A stretch of 51,257 bases of DNA from Pseudomonadales bacterium (GTDB lineage: Bacteria > Pseudomonadota > Gammaproteobacteria > Pseudomonadales > Azotimanducaceae), in the NCBI GenBank assembly GCA_028281005.1, contig JANQKS010000017.1, forward strand, positions 1 through 51,257, written 5' to 3'. The stretch's first letter is position 1. Each line of letters opens with the position of its first letter. Under the pieces are notes generated by a model. The model had not been told where the DNA came from. It did not search any database and saw nothing but the letters and a program-made list of their open reading frames with translations. This document shows, one piece after another, positions 44,286 through 51,257 of the stretch. Made by a program: the position numbers and the translations under genes.

Positions 44286-45062
44286 ATGAGTGACTACCAG
44301 ACAATTTTGTACGCTGAGCAGGACGGCGCGGCAACCGTCACGCTCAATCGGCCGCAGCGGCTGAACGGCATTATCAATACCATGATGCGGGAGTTGTATA
44401 CCGCTCTGGCGGATGTGGCAGAAAAGGACCACATCAAAGTGGTACAGCTGACGGGTGCCGGAAAAGGGTTTTGTCCCGGCGCGGACTTAAATGCTTACTC
44501 CAGCGATACACCGCAGGAGCGGCTCAACAAACAACATTTCCACATCACCACTCTGCTGCACGAAATGCCCAAGGTGACCGTGGCGGCCATCAACGGCGCC
44601 TGCGCCGGCGCGGGTTTCGGTTGGGCATGTGCTTGCGACTTACGATATGCCGCGGCGGGCGCCTCATTTAACAGCGCGTTTTTGGATGTGGCCATATCTG
44701 GTGACATGGGTGGGCCATGGACTTTGCCGCGTATTGTGGGCGCGCAACGCGCTCGAGAGTTGTACTTTATGCCGGGGAAGTTCAGCGCCGAAGACGCCTT
44801 ACAGATGGGATTGGTTGCGCGGGTCTTTGCTGATGATGACTTTCGGCGCGAAGTTGCATCGATTGTGGAGCGGTTGGCCGCATCCGCCCCGTTGGCGATT
44901 GCAGATATGAAAAAGAACTTTGCCGATGCGGAGCGCATGGGTTTACGCGATTACATTGAGTTAGAAACAGAGCGGCACCAGCGTGTTGGCGCCAGTGGCG
45001 ATACCCAAGAAGCTTTTAAGGCTTTTGTCGAGAAACGCACGCCGCAGTTTAAGGGTCGTTAG
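44286..45062 (+). CDS. Enoyl-CoA hydratase/isomerase family protein
   Basis: Crotonase-fold enzyme of 258 residues that acts on acyl-CoA double bonds. The CoA and oxyanion-hole segments are LTGAGKGFCPGADLNAY and NGACAGAGFGWACACDLRYAA, with ISGDMGGPWTLPRIVG near the active site. The Asp in GDMGG takes the place of one of the usual catalytic glutamates, so the exact reaction (hydratase or isomerase) is uncertain. It follows the kinase gene by 61 bp and is part of the acyl-CoA cluster. Confidence 0.88.
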   Translation: MSDYQTILYAEQDGAATVTLNRPQRLNGIINTMMRELYTALADVAEKDHIKVVQLTGAGKGFCPGADLNAYSSDTPQERLNKQHFHITTLLHEMPKVTVAAINGACAGAGFGWACACDLRYAAAGASFNSAFLDVAISGDMGGPWTLPRIVGAQRARELYFMPGKFSAEDALQMGLVARVFADDDFRREVASIVERLAASAPLAIADMKKNFADAERMGLRDYIELETERHQRVGASGDTQEAFKAFVEKRTPQFKGR

Positions 45063-45065
45063 CCC

Positions 45066-45505
45066 TCAACGACGCGCCACTTCTTCAGCATCCGCGGGGG
45101 TCACTTTGACAATTTTGCCGCCGCTGGTGGGCCAACAACAGATACAGTTCACCGGCGGGCCCTACCTCTACGTCACGGATGCGTGCAAGGCTGTCGATCA
45201 ACACTTCCTTGTAGACAAACTGATTGTCCTTTAGGCGAATGCGGTAAAGGTCGGCGGCTTTTAACGAACCAACAATGAGATCGTCCCACTCCAGTTCTAG
45301 CTCGGCCCGGTGTTGGTTAACTTCGGTGCCGTCATAGTGTTGCGGTTGAACTCTAATCCCTGAGGGCTGTGCGGTGACCGTAAGTCCAAATGGTGGGCAA
45401 CGCCCCTGGCTGGTCTACAAAGGGGTTGTCCGCAGGGATACGGCCATCGTCGTGGAGGCGGTGCGTTTTGCTGTCGGGCATGATCACCGTGTAGGAGATC
45501 TGTGC
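45066..45505 (-). pseudogene. PQQ-dependent sugar dehydrogenase-like remnant
   Basis: Conceptual translation on the minus strand gives pieces of a glucose/sorbosone dehydrogenase-type beta-propeller: THRLHDDGRIPADNPFVDQPGALPTIWTYGHR, then after a frameshift PQGLEFNR, then EWDDLIVGSLKAADLYRIRL, ARIRDVEVGPAGELYLL and, after a further shift, SGGKIVKVTPADAEEVARR to a TGA at 45066-45068. The N-terminal half, the HEHGPRGGDE segment and the reading frame are lost. It is convergent with the enoyl-CoA hydratase gene. Confidence 0.78.
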
Positions 45506-45522
45506 AGCATTGATCCGCTTCT

Positions 45523-45536
45523 TAGAACATGTTCTA
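45523..45536. promoter_or_regulatory. Palindromic operator candidate TAGAACATGTTCTA
   Basis: Perfect 14-bp palindrome 36 bp upstream of the PPOX-class gene start. It fits TNNAACNNGTTNNA, the pattern known for the TetR-family lipid/steroid regulator KstR in actinobacteria. No such regulator lies in the window, so this is a candidate site for an unknown repressor of the downstream genes. Confidence 0.5.
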
Positions 45537-45572
45537 TTTGTGCGCTGTGATCTATTGAAATGGGAGAGGCGT

Positions 45573-46166
45573 ATGTCTAGCGAAGAACATGAAGTTGTGT
45601 CGATTTATCCGTTTACGGATGATGAACGGGAGGAGCTGTTAACCAAGGCTCGGGAATGCGTGTTTAACTGGTCCACCAAAGACGGTTGGCCAGTGGGTGT
45701 GGTGCATGCCTTTGTGTGGCGCGATGGCCGCGGGTGGATCACTTGTGGGGCCCATCGTCACCGGGTGTCCGCCATCAAACGTGACCCACGCTGTTCTGTG
45801 GTGGTCAGCGGTGTCGCAGCGCCCAATGGGCCAAACGGTGCCATTACCTTCAAAGGCCGCGCCATCGTCCATGACGATGAAGAAACCAAGAAGTGGTTTT
45901 ACCCGGCGTTGGCACGCGGCCCGTACACGGGTATGGACGGTGAACTGACCCCGGAGCAGGAAGCCCAGGCCAAGGCGTTTGAAGAACGTCTGGACTCACC
46001 CCTGCGGGTCATCATCGAGATTGTCCCGGAGAAGTGGATCATGCTCGACAGCGATAAGATGGCCAAAGATACGGCCGGCCAGCTCAGTGACGACGAGCGT
46101 GGGCCGTTGTTGGAGTCGGATGCCAAGCGTATGCAGGCGGAAATGGAAAAACGCGGCATCAGTTAA
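45573..46166 (+). CDS. PPOX-class (pyridoxamine 5'-phosphate oxidase-like) flavoprotein
   Basis: Split-barrel flavin-binding family protein of 197 residues. Features are STKDGWPVGVVHAFVWRDGRGWITCGAHRHRVSAIKRDPRCSVVV-type strands (an FMN/F420-binding split barrel) and a helical C-terminal tail. ATG at 45573 has GGGAGAGG upstream; the frame is open further back without support. It precedes the MDR reductase by 48 bp, and a palindrome lies upstream of both, suggesting a two-gene unit. The substrate is unknown. Confidence 0.8.
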   Translation: MSSEEHEVVSIYPFTDDEREELLTKARECVFNWSTKDGWPVGVVHAFVWRDGRGWITCGAHRHRVSAIKRDPRCSVVVSGVAAPNGPNGAITFKGRAIVHDDEETKKWFYPALARGPYTGMDGELTPEQEAQAKAFEERLDSPLRVIIEIVPEKWIMLDSDKMAKDTAGQLSDDERGPLLESDAKRMQAEMEKRGIS

Positions 46167-46214
46167 GCATGCCGAACATGCCGCAACAAAGTGAGTTGAA
46201 GGGAACGAATTAAC

Positions 46215-47249
46215 ATGTCGAATAGAAACAACGGTCAATGGCGGCTGAAATCCCGGCCTGTGGGGATGGTCAAGGAAACGGATTTTGAATACATCGAAGA
46301 ACCGCTGGCGGATCTCAGTGCTAACCAGTTCCTAGTGCGGAACCTGTACTTTGCTTTTGAGCCCGCCATGCGCGGTTGGCTCAACGACGTTAAGAGTTAC
46401 GTGCCGCCGGTGGCCATTGGTGAAGTGATGCGCGCCTCCACGGTCGGTCAAGTGGTGGAGTCCAACAACCCGGACTTTCAACCGGGGGATTATGTGCAGG
46501 GTATGCTTGGCTGGCAGGAATACGCGGTCACTGACGGCACACCTGGGGTCATGGGTGCGGTAAACAAAGTCCCCGAGGGCATTCCACCCTACCTGGTGCT
46601 CAGCGCGCTTGGCGGTACGGGCCTCACCGCCTATTTTGGACTATTGGATGTCGGTCAGCCTGAGCCGGGAGATGTCGTTGTGGTGTCTGGTGCGGCCGGC
46701 GCTACCGGCTCGGTAGCAGGCCAAATCGCCAAAATCAAAGGCGCGTCGAAAGTGGTGGGTATCGCCGGTGGGCCTGAAAAGTGTGCATGGTTGACCAACG
46801 ATCTGGGTTTTGACGCCGCCATTGATTACAAATCAGAAGATGTTAAAGCACGTTTAGAAGCCGAGTGCCCCAAAGGCATCAACGTGTTTTTTGACAACGT
46901 TGGCGGCGACATTCTTGATGCGGCGCTGCTTAACATGGCCATGAACGGGCGAGTGGTGCTGTGCGGGGGGATTTCTTCGTACAACGAAGAAGATTTACCG
47001 CCGGGACCCAAAAACTACATGCAACTGGTCATCCGTCGCTGCCGTATGGAAGGGTTTATAGTCATTGACTATATGGATCGAGCCGGTGAAGCGATCGCGG
47101 ATCTGTCTGCCTGGATTGCCAGCGGCCAGATCAAGCATGGTGAAGACATACAGGAAGGCATTGAAAACACGCCGAAGACTTTCTTGCGTTTATTTGAAGG
47201 CAAAAACAAAGGTAAGCAGCTGCTGAAGATTGCTGATCCGCCGTTGTAG
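46215..47249 (+). CDS. NADP-dependent MDR-family oxidoreductase (CurA/PTGR-like)
   Basis: Zinc-free medium-chain reductase of 344 residues. N-terminal NGQWRLKSRPVGMVKETDFEYIEEPL and YFAFEPAMRGWLND, the nucleotide-binding GAAGATGSVAGQIAKIKGA and GINVFFDNVGGDILDAAL are typical of the leukotriene B4 dehydrogenase/curcumin reductase/2-alkenal reductase group, which reduce alpha,beta-unsaturated carbonyls. AAGGGAACGAAT precedes the ATG. It is probably cotranscribed with the PPOX gene. Confidence 0.92.
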   Translation: MSNRNNGQWRLKSRPVGMVKETDFEYIEEPLADLSANQFLVRNLYFAFEPAMRGWLNDVKSYVPPVAIGEVMRASTVGQVVESNNPDFQPGDYVQGMLGWQEYAVTDGTPGVMGAVNKVPEGIPPYLVLSALGGTGLTAYFGLLDVGQPEPGDVVVVSGAAGATGSVAGQIAKIKGASKVVGIAGGPEKCAWLTNDLGFDAAIDYKSEDVKARLEAECPKGINVFFDNVGGDILDAALLNMAMNGRVVLCGGISSYNEEDLPPGPKNYMQLVIRRCRMEGFIVIDYMDRAGEAIADLSAWIASGQIKHGEDIQEGIENTPKTFLRLFEGKNKGKQLLKIADPPL

Positions 47250-47267
47250 CGGCAAGGCGCGGCAACC

Positions 47268-47711
47268 ATGAGAGCTTTTGTGCTTGTGCTGCTATGCGCG
47301 ATGATGGTAAGCGGCGCAAACAGTGCGGATAAGCCTACCCATCACGGCGCCAACGGTTTCGTTAACCCGTACATGGAAGAGGCCCACCCGGGTTTATGGA
47401 GTTTTATCCGCGCTCGTCTATTCAGTGGTGAATGGGCATCCTGGGTCATCGAGTGGTCTGATTTCACCACCTGGTTCGGAGGGGATACGGGCTATAACAC
47501 AGTGCAGTTTGCGCAGATCGGCGAGGCGTTTCCCAGTATTGATCTCGGCATTATCCCCATTGGTGCGCATTGGGAAGGAGTCGCACGCCCGCAGATGTCG
47601 CCGGCCTCAAACACCAACGGCGGTAAGCGCCTCCACCACGGCGTGAGCAGCGGAGCTGACCAACACGGCTTGGAACGCCCAAACATGAGCCACCAGCAGG
47701 TGCGCGACTAG
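47268..47711 (+). pseudogene. MBL-fold (NAPE-PLD-like) hydrolase remnant with internal deletion
   Basis: A signal peptide (MRAFVLVLLCAMMVSGANS) and the family N-terminus THHGANGFVNPYMEEAHPG are joined directly to a late segment, FGGDTGYNTVQFAQIGEAFPSIDLGIIPIGAHW, which in NAPE-PLD-like metallo-beta-lactamases comes about 150 residues later. The HxHxDH metal site between them is gone. After about residue 110 the frame is unrelated and runs into the 3' end of the M56 gene on the other strand. The deletion is in frame, so the ORF looks intact to a gene finder. Confidence 0.72.
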
Positions 47712-48554
47712 AGAGGGTGTGTTGCCGTTGGCTTGTGTCGCCGCAACGCGCGCTTCGGCTTGATCGCTGCCGAAACTCAACTGACGTCCAGCGGCGCTTG
47801 GCTGCGGTTGCTGTGCCATCATTTCCACCACTTGCTGAAACAGTGCAGGGGCGCCACGCGCCGCGATGGCATCACAGCAGGCTTCGTTATCTGCGCTTAA
47901 GTCACTTGTGATCTGCTTGCGCAGATGCGGTAGCCACAATCCCGTGGACCAGCGAGCGGCGACATTGCGCAAGTTATCCAGCCGTGCTGCGTGCGCGCGT
48001 TCGTGAGCTAGGATGACGTTGACTTGGTTGTTATTGAACTGTTCCAACAGTGCGCTAGACAGAATGATCTGGGGCCGCAAAAGGCCACAGCACCAGGCCA
48101 GAGGTTGGTCGCTTTGAATGACTACATAGTCTTTTTGTTGATTGCCGAGATTGAATAATGTGAGCAATTGCCCTCTGCTGGTTAGCAACACTTTGCACAC
48201 GCCAACCGCAAGGCCAAACAGCAACAATGCAGTGCCCGCAACCAGGCTTATATGGCCCACCGATCCTACCCCCAGCAATGGAGCGTGGCTTGCGCATTGG
48301 CTGCCGTGGCAGTGTTCGAACACAAACCATTGCGCTGCACCCGGTAGAGAGTTGGTGAGCGAGGCGATCAGGCCGACCGCGGGTGCGATCAGCGCGTAGC
48401 CTAATCTCGCCGCGGCGCGGGTGTGAGGGTTAAACTGCGCGATAAAGCGGCGGAACGGCGCGTAACACATGCTGCAAAAGATCGACGACAGCAACGTCGC
48501 TACCAACAAGACACCACTCAGCTGATAGAGCAAAACCACTAACTCATTCACCAC
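47607..48554 (-). CDS. M56-family (BlaR1-like) membrane metallopeptidase
   Basis: Predicted zinc protease of about 315 residues with several N-terminal membrane helices (LLYQLSGVLLVATLLSSIF, YALIAPAVGLIASL, LVAGTALLLFGLAVGV) and the catalytic HExxH in ILAHERAHAARLDN. In the bla/mec systems the M56 protein senses a signal and destroys the BlaI-type repressor. No C-terminal penicillin-binding domain is present here. The start is GTG at 48554 or 48551, overlapping the end of the blaI-like gene, so the pair is coupled. The open frame extends to 48716 without support. Confidence 0.85.
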   Translation of the reverse strand: MVNELVVLLYQLSGVLLVATLLSSIFCSMCYAPFRRFIAQFNPHTRAAARLGYALIAPAVGLIASLTNSLPGAAQWFVFEHCHGSQCASHAPLLGVGSVGHISLVAGTALLLFGLAVGVCKVLLTSRGQLLTLFNLGNQQKDYVVIQSDQPLAWCCGLLRPQIILSSALLEQFNNNQVNVILAHERAHAARLDNLRNVAARWSTGLWLPHLRKQITSDLSADNEACCDAIAARGAPALFQQVVEMMAQQPQPSAAGRQLSFGSDQAEARVAATQANGNTPSLVAHLLVAHVWAFQAVLVSSAAHAVVEALTAVGV

Positions 48555-49005
48555 CGGGCTCCGCTGGATCAATTGGTTGTGCTGGTGCCTGCTCCGTTTG
48601 TCCAAGCACACGCAGCAATTCTTGTTCGATGTCTGCGTCGTCGCGGGCCAGGAACCCCGCAAATCCTGAGATGATGGGTGCCAAATCTCCGCGGCCAACG
48701 TCCCGGGCCAAATCATTCAACACGCGGCTGACAATCTCTGCGCGGGTTAAGCTCGCGCGGTAAAAAAACGCACGGCCCGTTTTACGCCGTTCCACCAGTT
48801 CTTTGCGGTGCAACCGTTCCAACGTGCTTTGCACCGTGTTCAGTGACAGGTTGGTCGCCAGGTAGGCGTGTAACTGCTGAGCAGATAACTCTTCGTGCCG
48901 CCATAGATGGTCCAGTACGTCTAGCTCACGTGGGCCGAGCGCGGGCATCTGCTTGTTGCGGATGCCCGCCAGCCAGTTGGTGAAGATGTTTTTGGTCAGC
49001 GTCAA
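48544..49005 (-). CDS. BlaI/MecI/CopY-family transcriptional repressor
   Basis: Winged-helix repressor of about 153 residues: LGPRELDVLDHLWRHEELSAQQLHAYLATN-x-SLNTVQSTLERLHRKELVERRKTGRAFFYRA is the BlaI signature with recognition helix LNTVQSTLERL. The start is uncertain: TTG at 49005 or ATG at 48948 (MPALGPREL). It is divergent from the TonB receptor with a 23-bp inverted repeat (49011-49033) between, and paired with the M56 protease downstream. I infer that it represses the receptor and itself. Confidence 0.88.
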   Translation of the reverse strand: MTLTKNIFTNWLAGIRNKQMPALGPRELDVLDHLWRHEELSAQQLHAYLATNLSLNTVQSTLERLHRKELVERRKTGRAFFYRASLTRAEIVSRVLNDLARDVGRGDLAPIISGFAGFLARDDADIEQELLRVLGQTEQAPAQPIDPAEPGGE

Positions 49006-49010
49006 AACTT

Positions 49011-49033
49011 AACACCGAGGCGTTATCGGTGTT
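49011..49033. promoter_or_regulatory. Inverted-repeat operator candidate for the BlaI-like repressor
   Basis: AACACCGA-N7-TCGGTGTT, eight perfect base pairs, located between the divergent blaI-like and TonB-receptor genes. The position is ideal for joint repression. The half-site differs from the TACA/TGTA sites of classical BlaI. Confidence 0.6.
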
Positions 49034-49076
49034 CCTGATCTCCCCTAGTATGAGCGCGCAGTATGGATGGGGTGAT

Positions 49077-51140
49077 ATGCAAAAGAAAGCTTTGGCTATG
49101 ATGCTGGCGCTGGCGCCGTGGACAGTGGTGAGTGCTGCGTCGGCTGCGGAGAACAATGCCGGTGATCACGTTGCTGACCCAGGCCACGTGGAAGAAGTGG
49201 TCGTTTATGGTCGCGCCATGCGCCAGCTTGGTATGGCGACTTCCGCCTCGGAAGGTTTGGTGGGTTATGACGACATTCAACTGCCACCCATGCTGCGCGT
49301 TGGCGAATTGGTGGAAGCGGTACCGGGTATGGTGGCGACACAACATTCCGGCACTGGCAAAGCGAACCAATATTTCATCCGCGGATTTAACCTCGATCAC
49401 GGCACTGACTTTGCCGTTTCGGTGGAAGGTGTACCGATTAACATGCGCAGCCACGGGCACGGTCAGGGTTACCTCGATCTGAACTTTCTGATTCCGGAGC
49501 TGGTGCAGACAACGCGCTATCAGCGCGGTCCATACGCCGCTGACGTGGGTGATTTTTCTTCCGCCGCCAGTGTCGATTTTGAGCTGTATGAGCGGCTTGA
49601 TGAAAATCTTCTTTCGTTGTCAGCCGGAGAACATGGCTACTATCGCGCCTTAACCGCGGGTTCTGCAGAGTTAGCAGATGGTGCGGTGACCGGCGCGTTG
49701 GACCTCACTCGGTATGAAGGTCCCTGGTCGCTGGATGAAGACCTTGAGCAACTGAAACTATTTGTGGCCTACACAGGCAGCCTCGGCGATGCCGATGTTC
49801 GGGTGACTCTGCAAGGTTATGACAGCGAGTGGAATTCAACCGATCAGATTCCCCAACGGGCGGTGCGTTCGCGCTTGATTGGATTACGCGGCAATCTGGA
49901 TGATGACCTAGGGGGCGAAACGTCGCGTTATGCGCTGACCGCACGCTTCAACTTCAGCAATTTGGCGCTGACCGCTTACGCCATCGATTATGATTTTACC
50001 CTGTACTCTAACTTCACCTACTTCCTCGACGATCCCATCCTCGGTGATGAGTTTGAACAACGCGACCAACGCCGCATATATGGACTCAACCTCCGTGGTG
50101 GCGCGCCTGCGGATGGCATCGATGGTTTGGTCCTGCGTTGGGGGGTGGATGTTCGCTTTGATGACATCGATGAAGTTGGGTTGTTCGGTACTGACAGCCG
50201 CATCAGAACCGACACCGTGCGTGATGATCAGGTGGAAGAGTTGTCTCTCGGTGCCTGGGGTGAAGCGGTGTGGCAGCTAAATGACAGCCTGCGGGCGATG
50301 CTGGGCGCGCGGGTGGATTGGTATGACTGGGACGTCAGGGCGTTTCGACCGGCCAATTCCGGTAGCGGCAACGACAGCATCGTCAGCCCAAAAGCCGCTT
50401 TGGCTTGGCGTTTTTCCGAGCGTGCGGAAGCTTATGTTAACTATGGTCGCGGATTTCATTCCAACGACGTGCGCGGCGCGGCCATCAGCATTGATCCCGC
50501 CAACGGCGATGCGACCGATGATGTACCAGCGCTGGTCCGCTCTGACGGCGCTGAACTCGGCGTGCGTTTCGAGAACGGTGAGCGGTTCAACGCCACCGTA
50601 ACCGCATTCTGGTTGGAGCTGGATTCCGAGCTGGTTTATGTCGGTGATGCGGGTGCCACAGAAGTTAACGACGCCACCGAGCGTCTTGGGTTCGAAGGTG
50701 CCCTGTTTTGGCAAGCCACGGACTGGTTGGCGTTGAATGCGGCATACACCGTGACAGATCCGGAGTTTAAGCAAGATCAAGGCGGTGGACGGGAAATCCC
50801 CGGTGCGGTGGAGTCTACCTTTACCTTTGGGGTAAACGCCGCCTGGCAAAATGGATTGTCCGGCAGCCTACGCCTACGCTGGTTGGATGAAGCACCGTTG
50901 GTGGAAGATGATTCGGTGCGCTCGGATGCATCGTTGCTGGTCAACGCTGGCTTGGCGTACCGCAGCGGTGCTGCGCAGTGGCGTTTAGATGTGTTTAACG
51001 TGTTCGACAGCGAAGATGATGACATCGCCTATTTTTACGGCTCACGTTTACCCGGAGAGGCAGCGGACGGGGTCGAGGATATACATTTCCATCCGCTCGA
51101 ACCGCGCAGTGTGCGCGCATCGGTGACATGGCATTGGTAA
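49077..51140 (+). CDS. TonB-dependent outer-membrane receptor
   Basis: Ligand-gated outer-membrane channel of about 687 residues energised by TonB. After the signal peptide (MQKKALAMMLALAPWTVVSAASAA) comes VEEVVVYGR, a TonB-box-like segment, then the plug (GELVEAVPGMVATQHSGTGKANQYFIRGFNLDHGTDFAV) and a beta-barrel that ends with aromatic Trp (SVTWHW). ATG at 49077 has GGATGGGG upstream; the frame is open from 49029. No ligand can be assigned: the plug resembles uncharacterised receptors rather than known siderophore types. Control by the divergent BlaI-like repressor is likely. Confidence 0.92.
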   Translation: MQKKALAMMLALAPWTVVSAASAAENNAGDHVADPGHVEEVVVYGRAMRQLGMATSASEGLVGYDDIQLPPMLRVGELVEAVPGMVATQHSGTGKANQYFIRGFNLDHGTDFAVSVEGVPINMRSHGHGQGYLDLNFLIPELVQTTRYQRGPYAADVGDFSSAASVDFELYERLDENLLSLSAGEHGYYRALTAGSAELADGAVTGALDLTRYEGPWSLDEDLEQLKLFVAYTGSLGDADVRVTLQGYDSEWNSTDQIPQRAVRSRLIGLRGNLDDDLGGETSRYALTARFNFSNLALTAYAIDYDFTLYSNFTYFLDDPILGDEFEQRDQRRIYGLNLRGGAPADGIDGLVLRWGVDVRFDDIDEVGLFGTDSRIRTDTVRDDQVEELSLGAWGEAVWQLNDSLRAMLGARVDWYDWDVRAFRPANSGSGNDSIVSPKAALAWRFSERAEAYVNYGRGFHSNDVRGAAISIDPANGDATDDVPALVRSDGAELGVRFENGERFNATVTAFWLELDSELVYVGDAGATEVNDATERLGFEGALFWQATDWLALNAAYTVTDPEFKQDQGGGREIPGAVESTFTFGVNAAWQNGLSGSLRLRWLDEAPLVEDDSVRSDASLLVNAGLAYRSGAAQWRLDVFNVFDSEDDDIAYFYGSRLPGEAADGVEDIHFHPLEPRSVRASVTWHW

Positions 51141-51158
51141 AAGCCGTCGATTTACTGG

Positions 51159-51186
51159 CTAGTGCTCAAACCACTTGAAAACTTAG
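51159..51186 (+). repeat. 28-bp dispersed repeat, copy 2
   Basis: Reverse complement of 35463-35490 with no mismatch. It starts 18 bp after the TonB-receptor stop codon, in the same orientation relative to the upstream gene as copy 1. The rest of the right edge (51187-51257) shows no gene. Confidence 0.9.
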
Positions 51187-51257
51187 GATCAGAGTTCGCC
51201 AGCTTTGGGCTGGCAAGGAAGAGTGAGGAGTAATATCTGGATATTGCGACGAGCAAT

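Overview
The window is a chromosomal segment of a moderately GC-rich gammaproteobacterium. The left half carries a gene order typical of that class: amiB-mutL-miaA-hfq-hflX-hflK-hflC-hisZ-purA, then rnr-rlmB-rpsF-rpsR-rplI-dnaB-radA, then ettA, glyA-nrdR-ribD-nusB-thiL-pgpA, and xseB-ispA and csrA. The right half is lipid and acyl-CoA type metabolism: CoA transferase, patatin, enoyl-CoA hydratase, a PPOX-class flavoprotein, an MDR-family reductase and carboxylesterases. With the FabH2-like KAS III, DUF4397 lipoprotein and TonB receptor this suggests a marine or environmental heterotroph. The genus cannot be read from the sequence.

Layout. 145-10982: cell separation, mismatch repair, tRNA modification, Hfq, HflX, HflKC, HisZ and PurA, mostly closely packed on the plus strand. 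11050-13758: KAS III and a four-repeat DUF4397 lipoprotein, closed by a terminator. 13951-21436: tRNA-Leu(CAG) on the minus strand, divergent from RNase R, then RlmB, the S6/S18/L9 operon, DnaB and RadA. 21437-24025: a small accessory island with a Stf0-type sulfotransferase, a frameshifted APH-type kinase and a hydrolase remnant. 24026-27562: ettA and glyA separated by two related, highly structured inverted-repeat elements. 27591-32861: NrdR, RibD, NusB, ThiL, PgpA, a retropepsin-like protease, IspA and XseB. 32932-40196: hydrolases, CsrA, a TetR regulator beside an efflux-pump remnant, a DUF4124 protein and a redoxin/heme/PHM-like fusion. 40386-47249: the acyl-CoA/lipid cluster. 47268-51140: an MBL-fold remnant, then a BlaI/M56 regulatory pair divergent from a TonB-dependent receptor.

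The most interesting observation is at 42522-43142. A FrnE/DsbA-like gene has an in-frame UGA exactly where the family has the first cysteine of its CPWC redox motif. Sixteen nucleotides on begins a 7-bp hairpin with a CGGGC apical loop, which fits the known bacterial SECIS pattern. The reading frame then stays open and overlaps the next gene by four bases. This looks like a selenocysteine-containing oxidoreductase that ordinary annotation would truncate.

Other points are the covarying repeat elements at 25729-26126, a 28-bp dispersed repeat downstream of two distant genes, and several palindromic operator candidates. At least five gene remnants (kinase, hydrolase, efflux pump, PQQ dehydrogenase, MBL hydrolase) show active gene loss in the accessory stretches.
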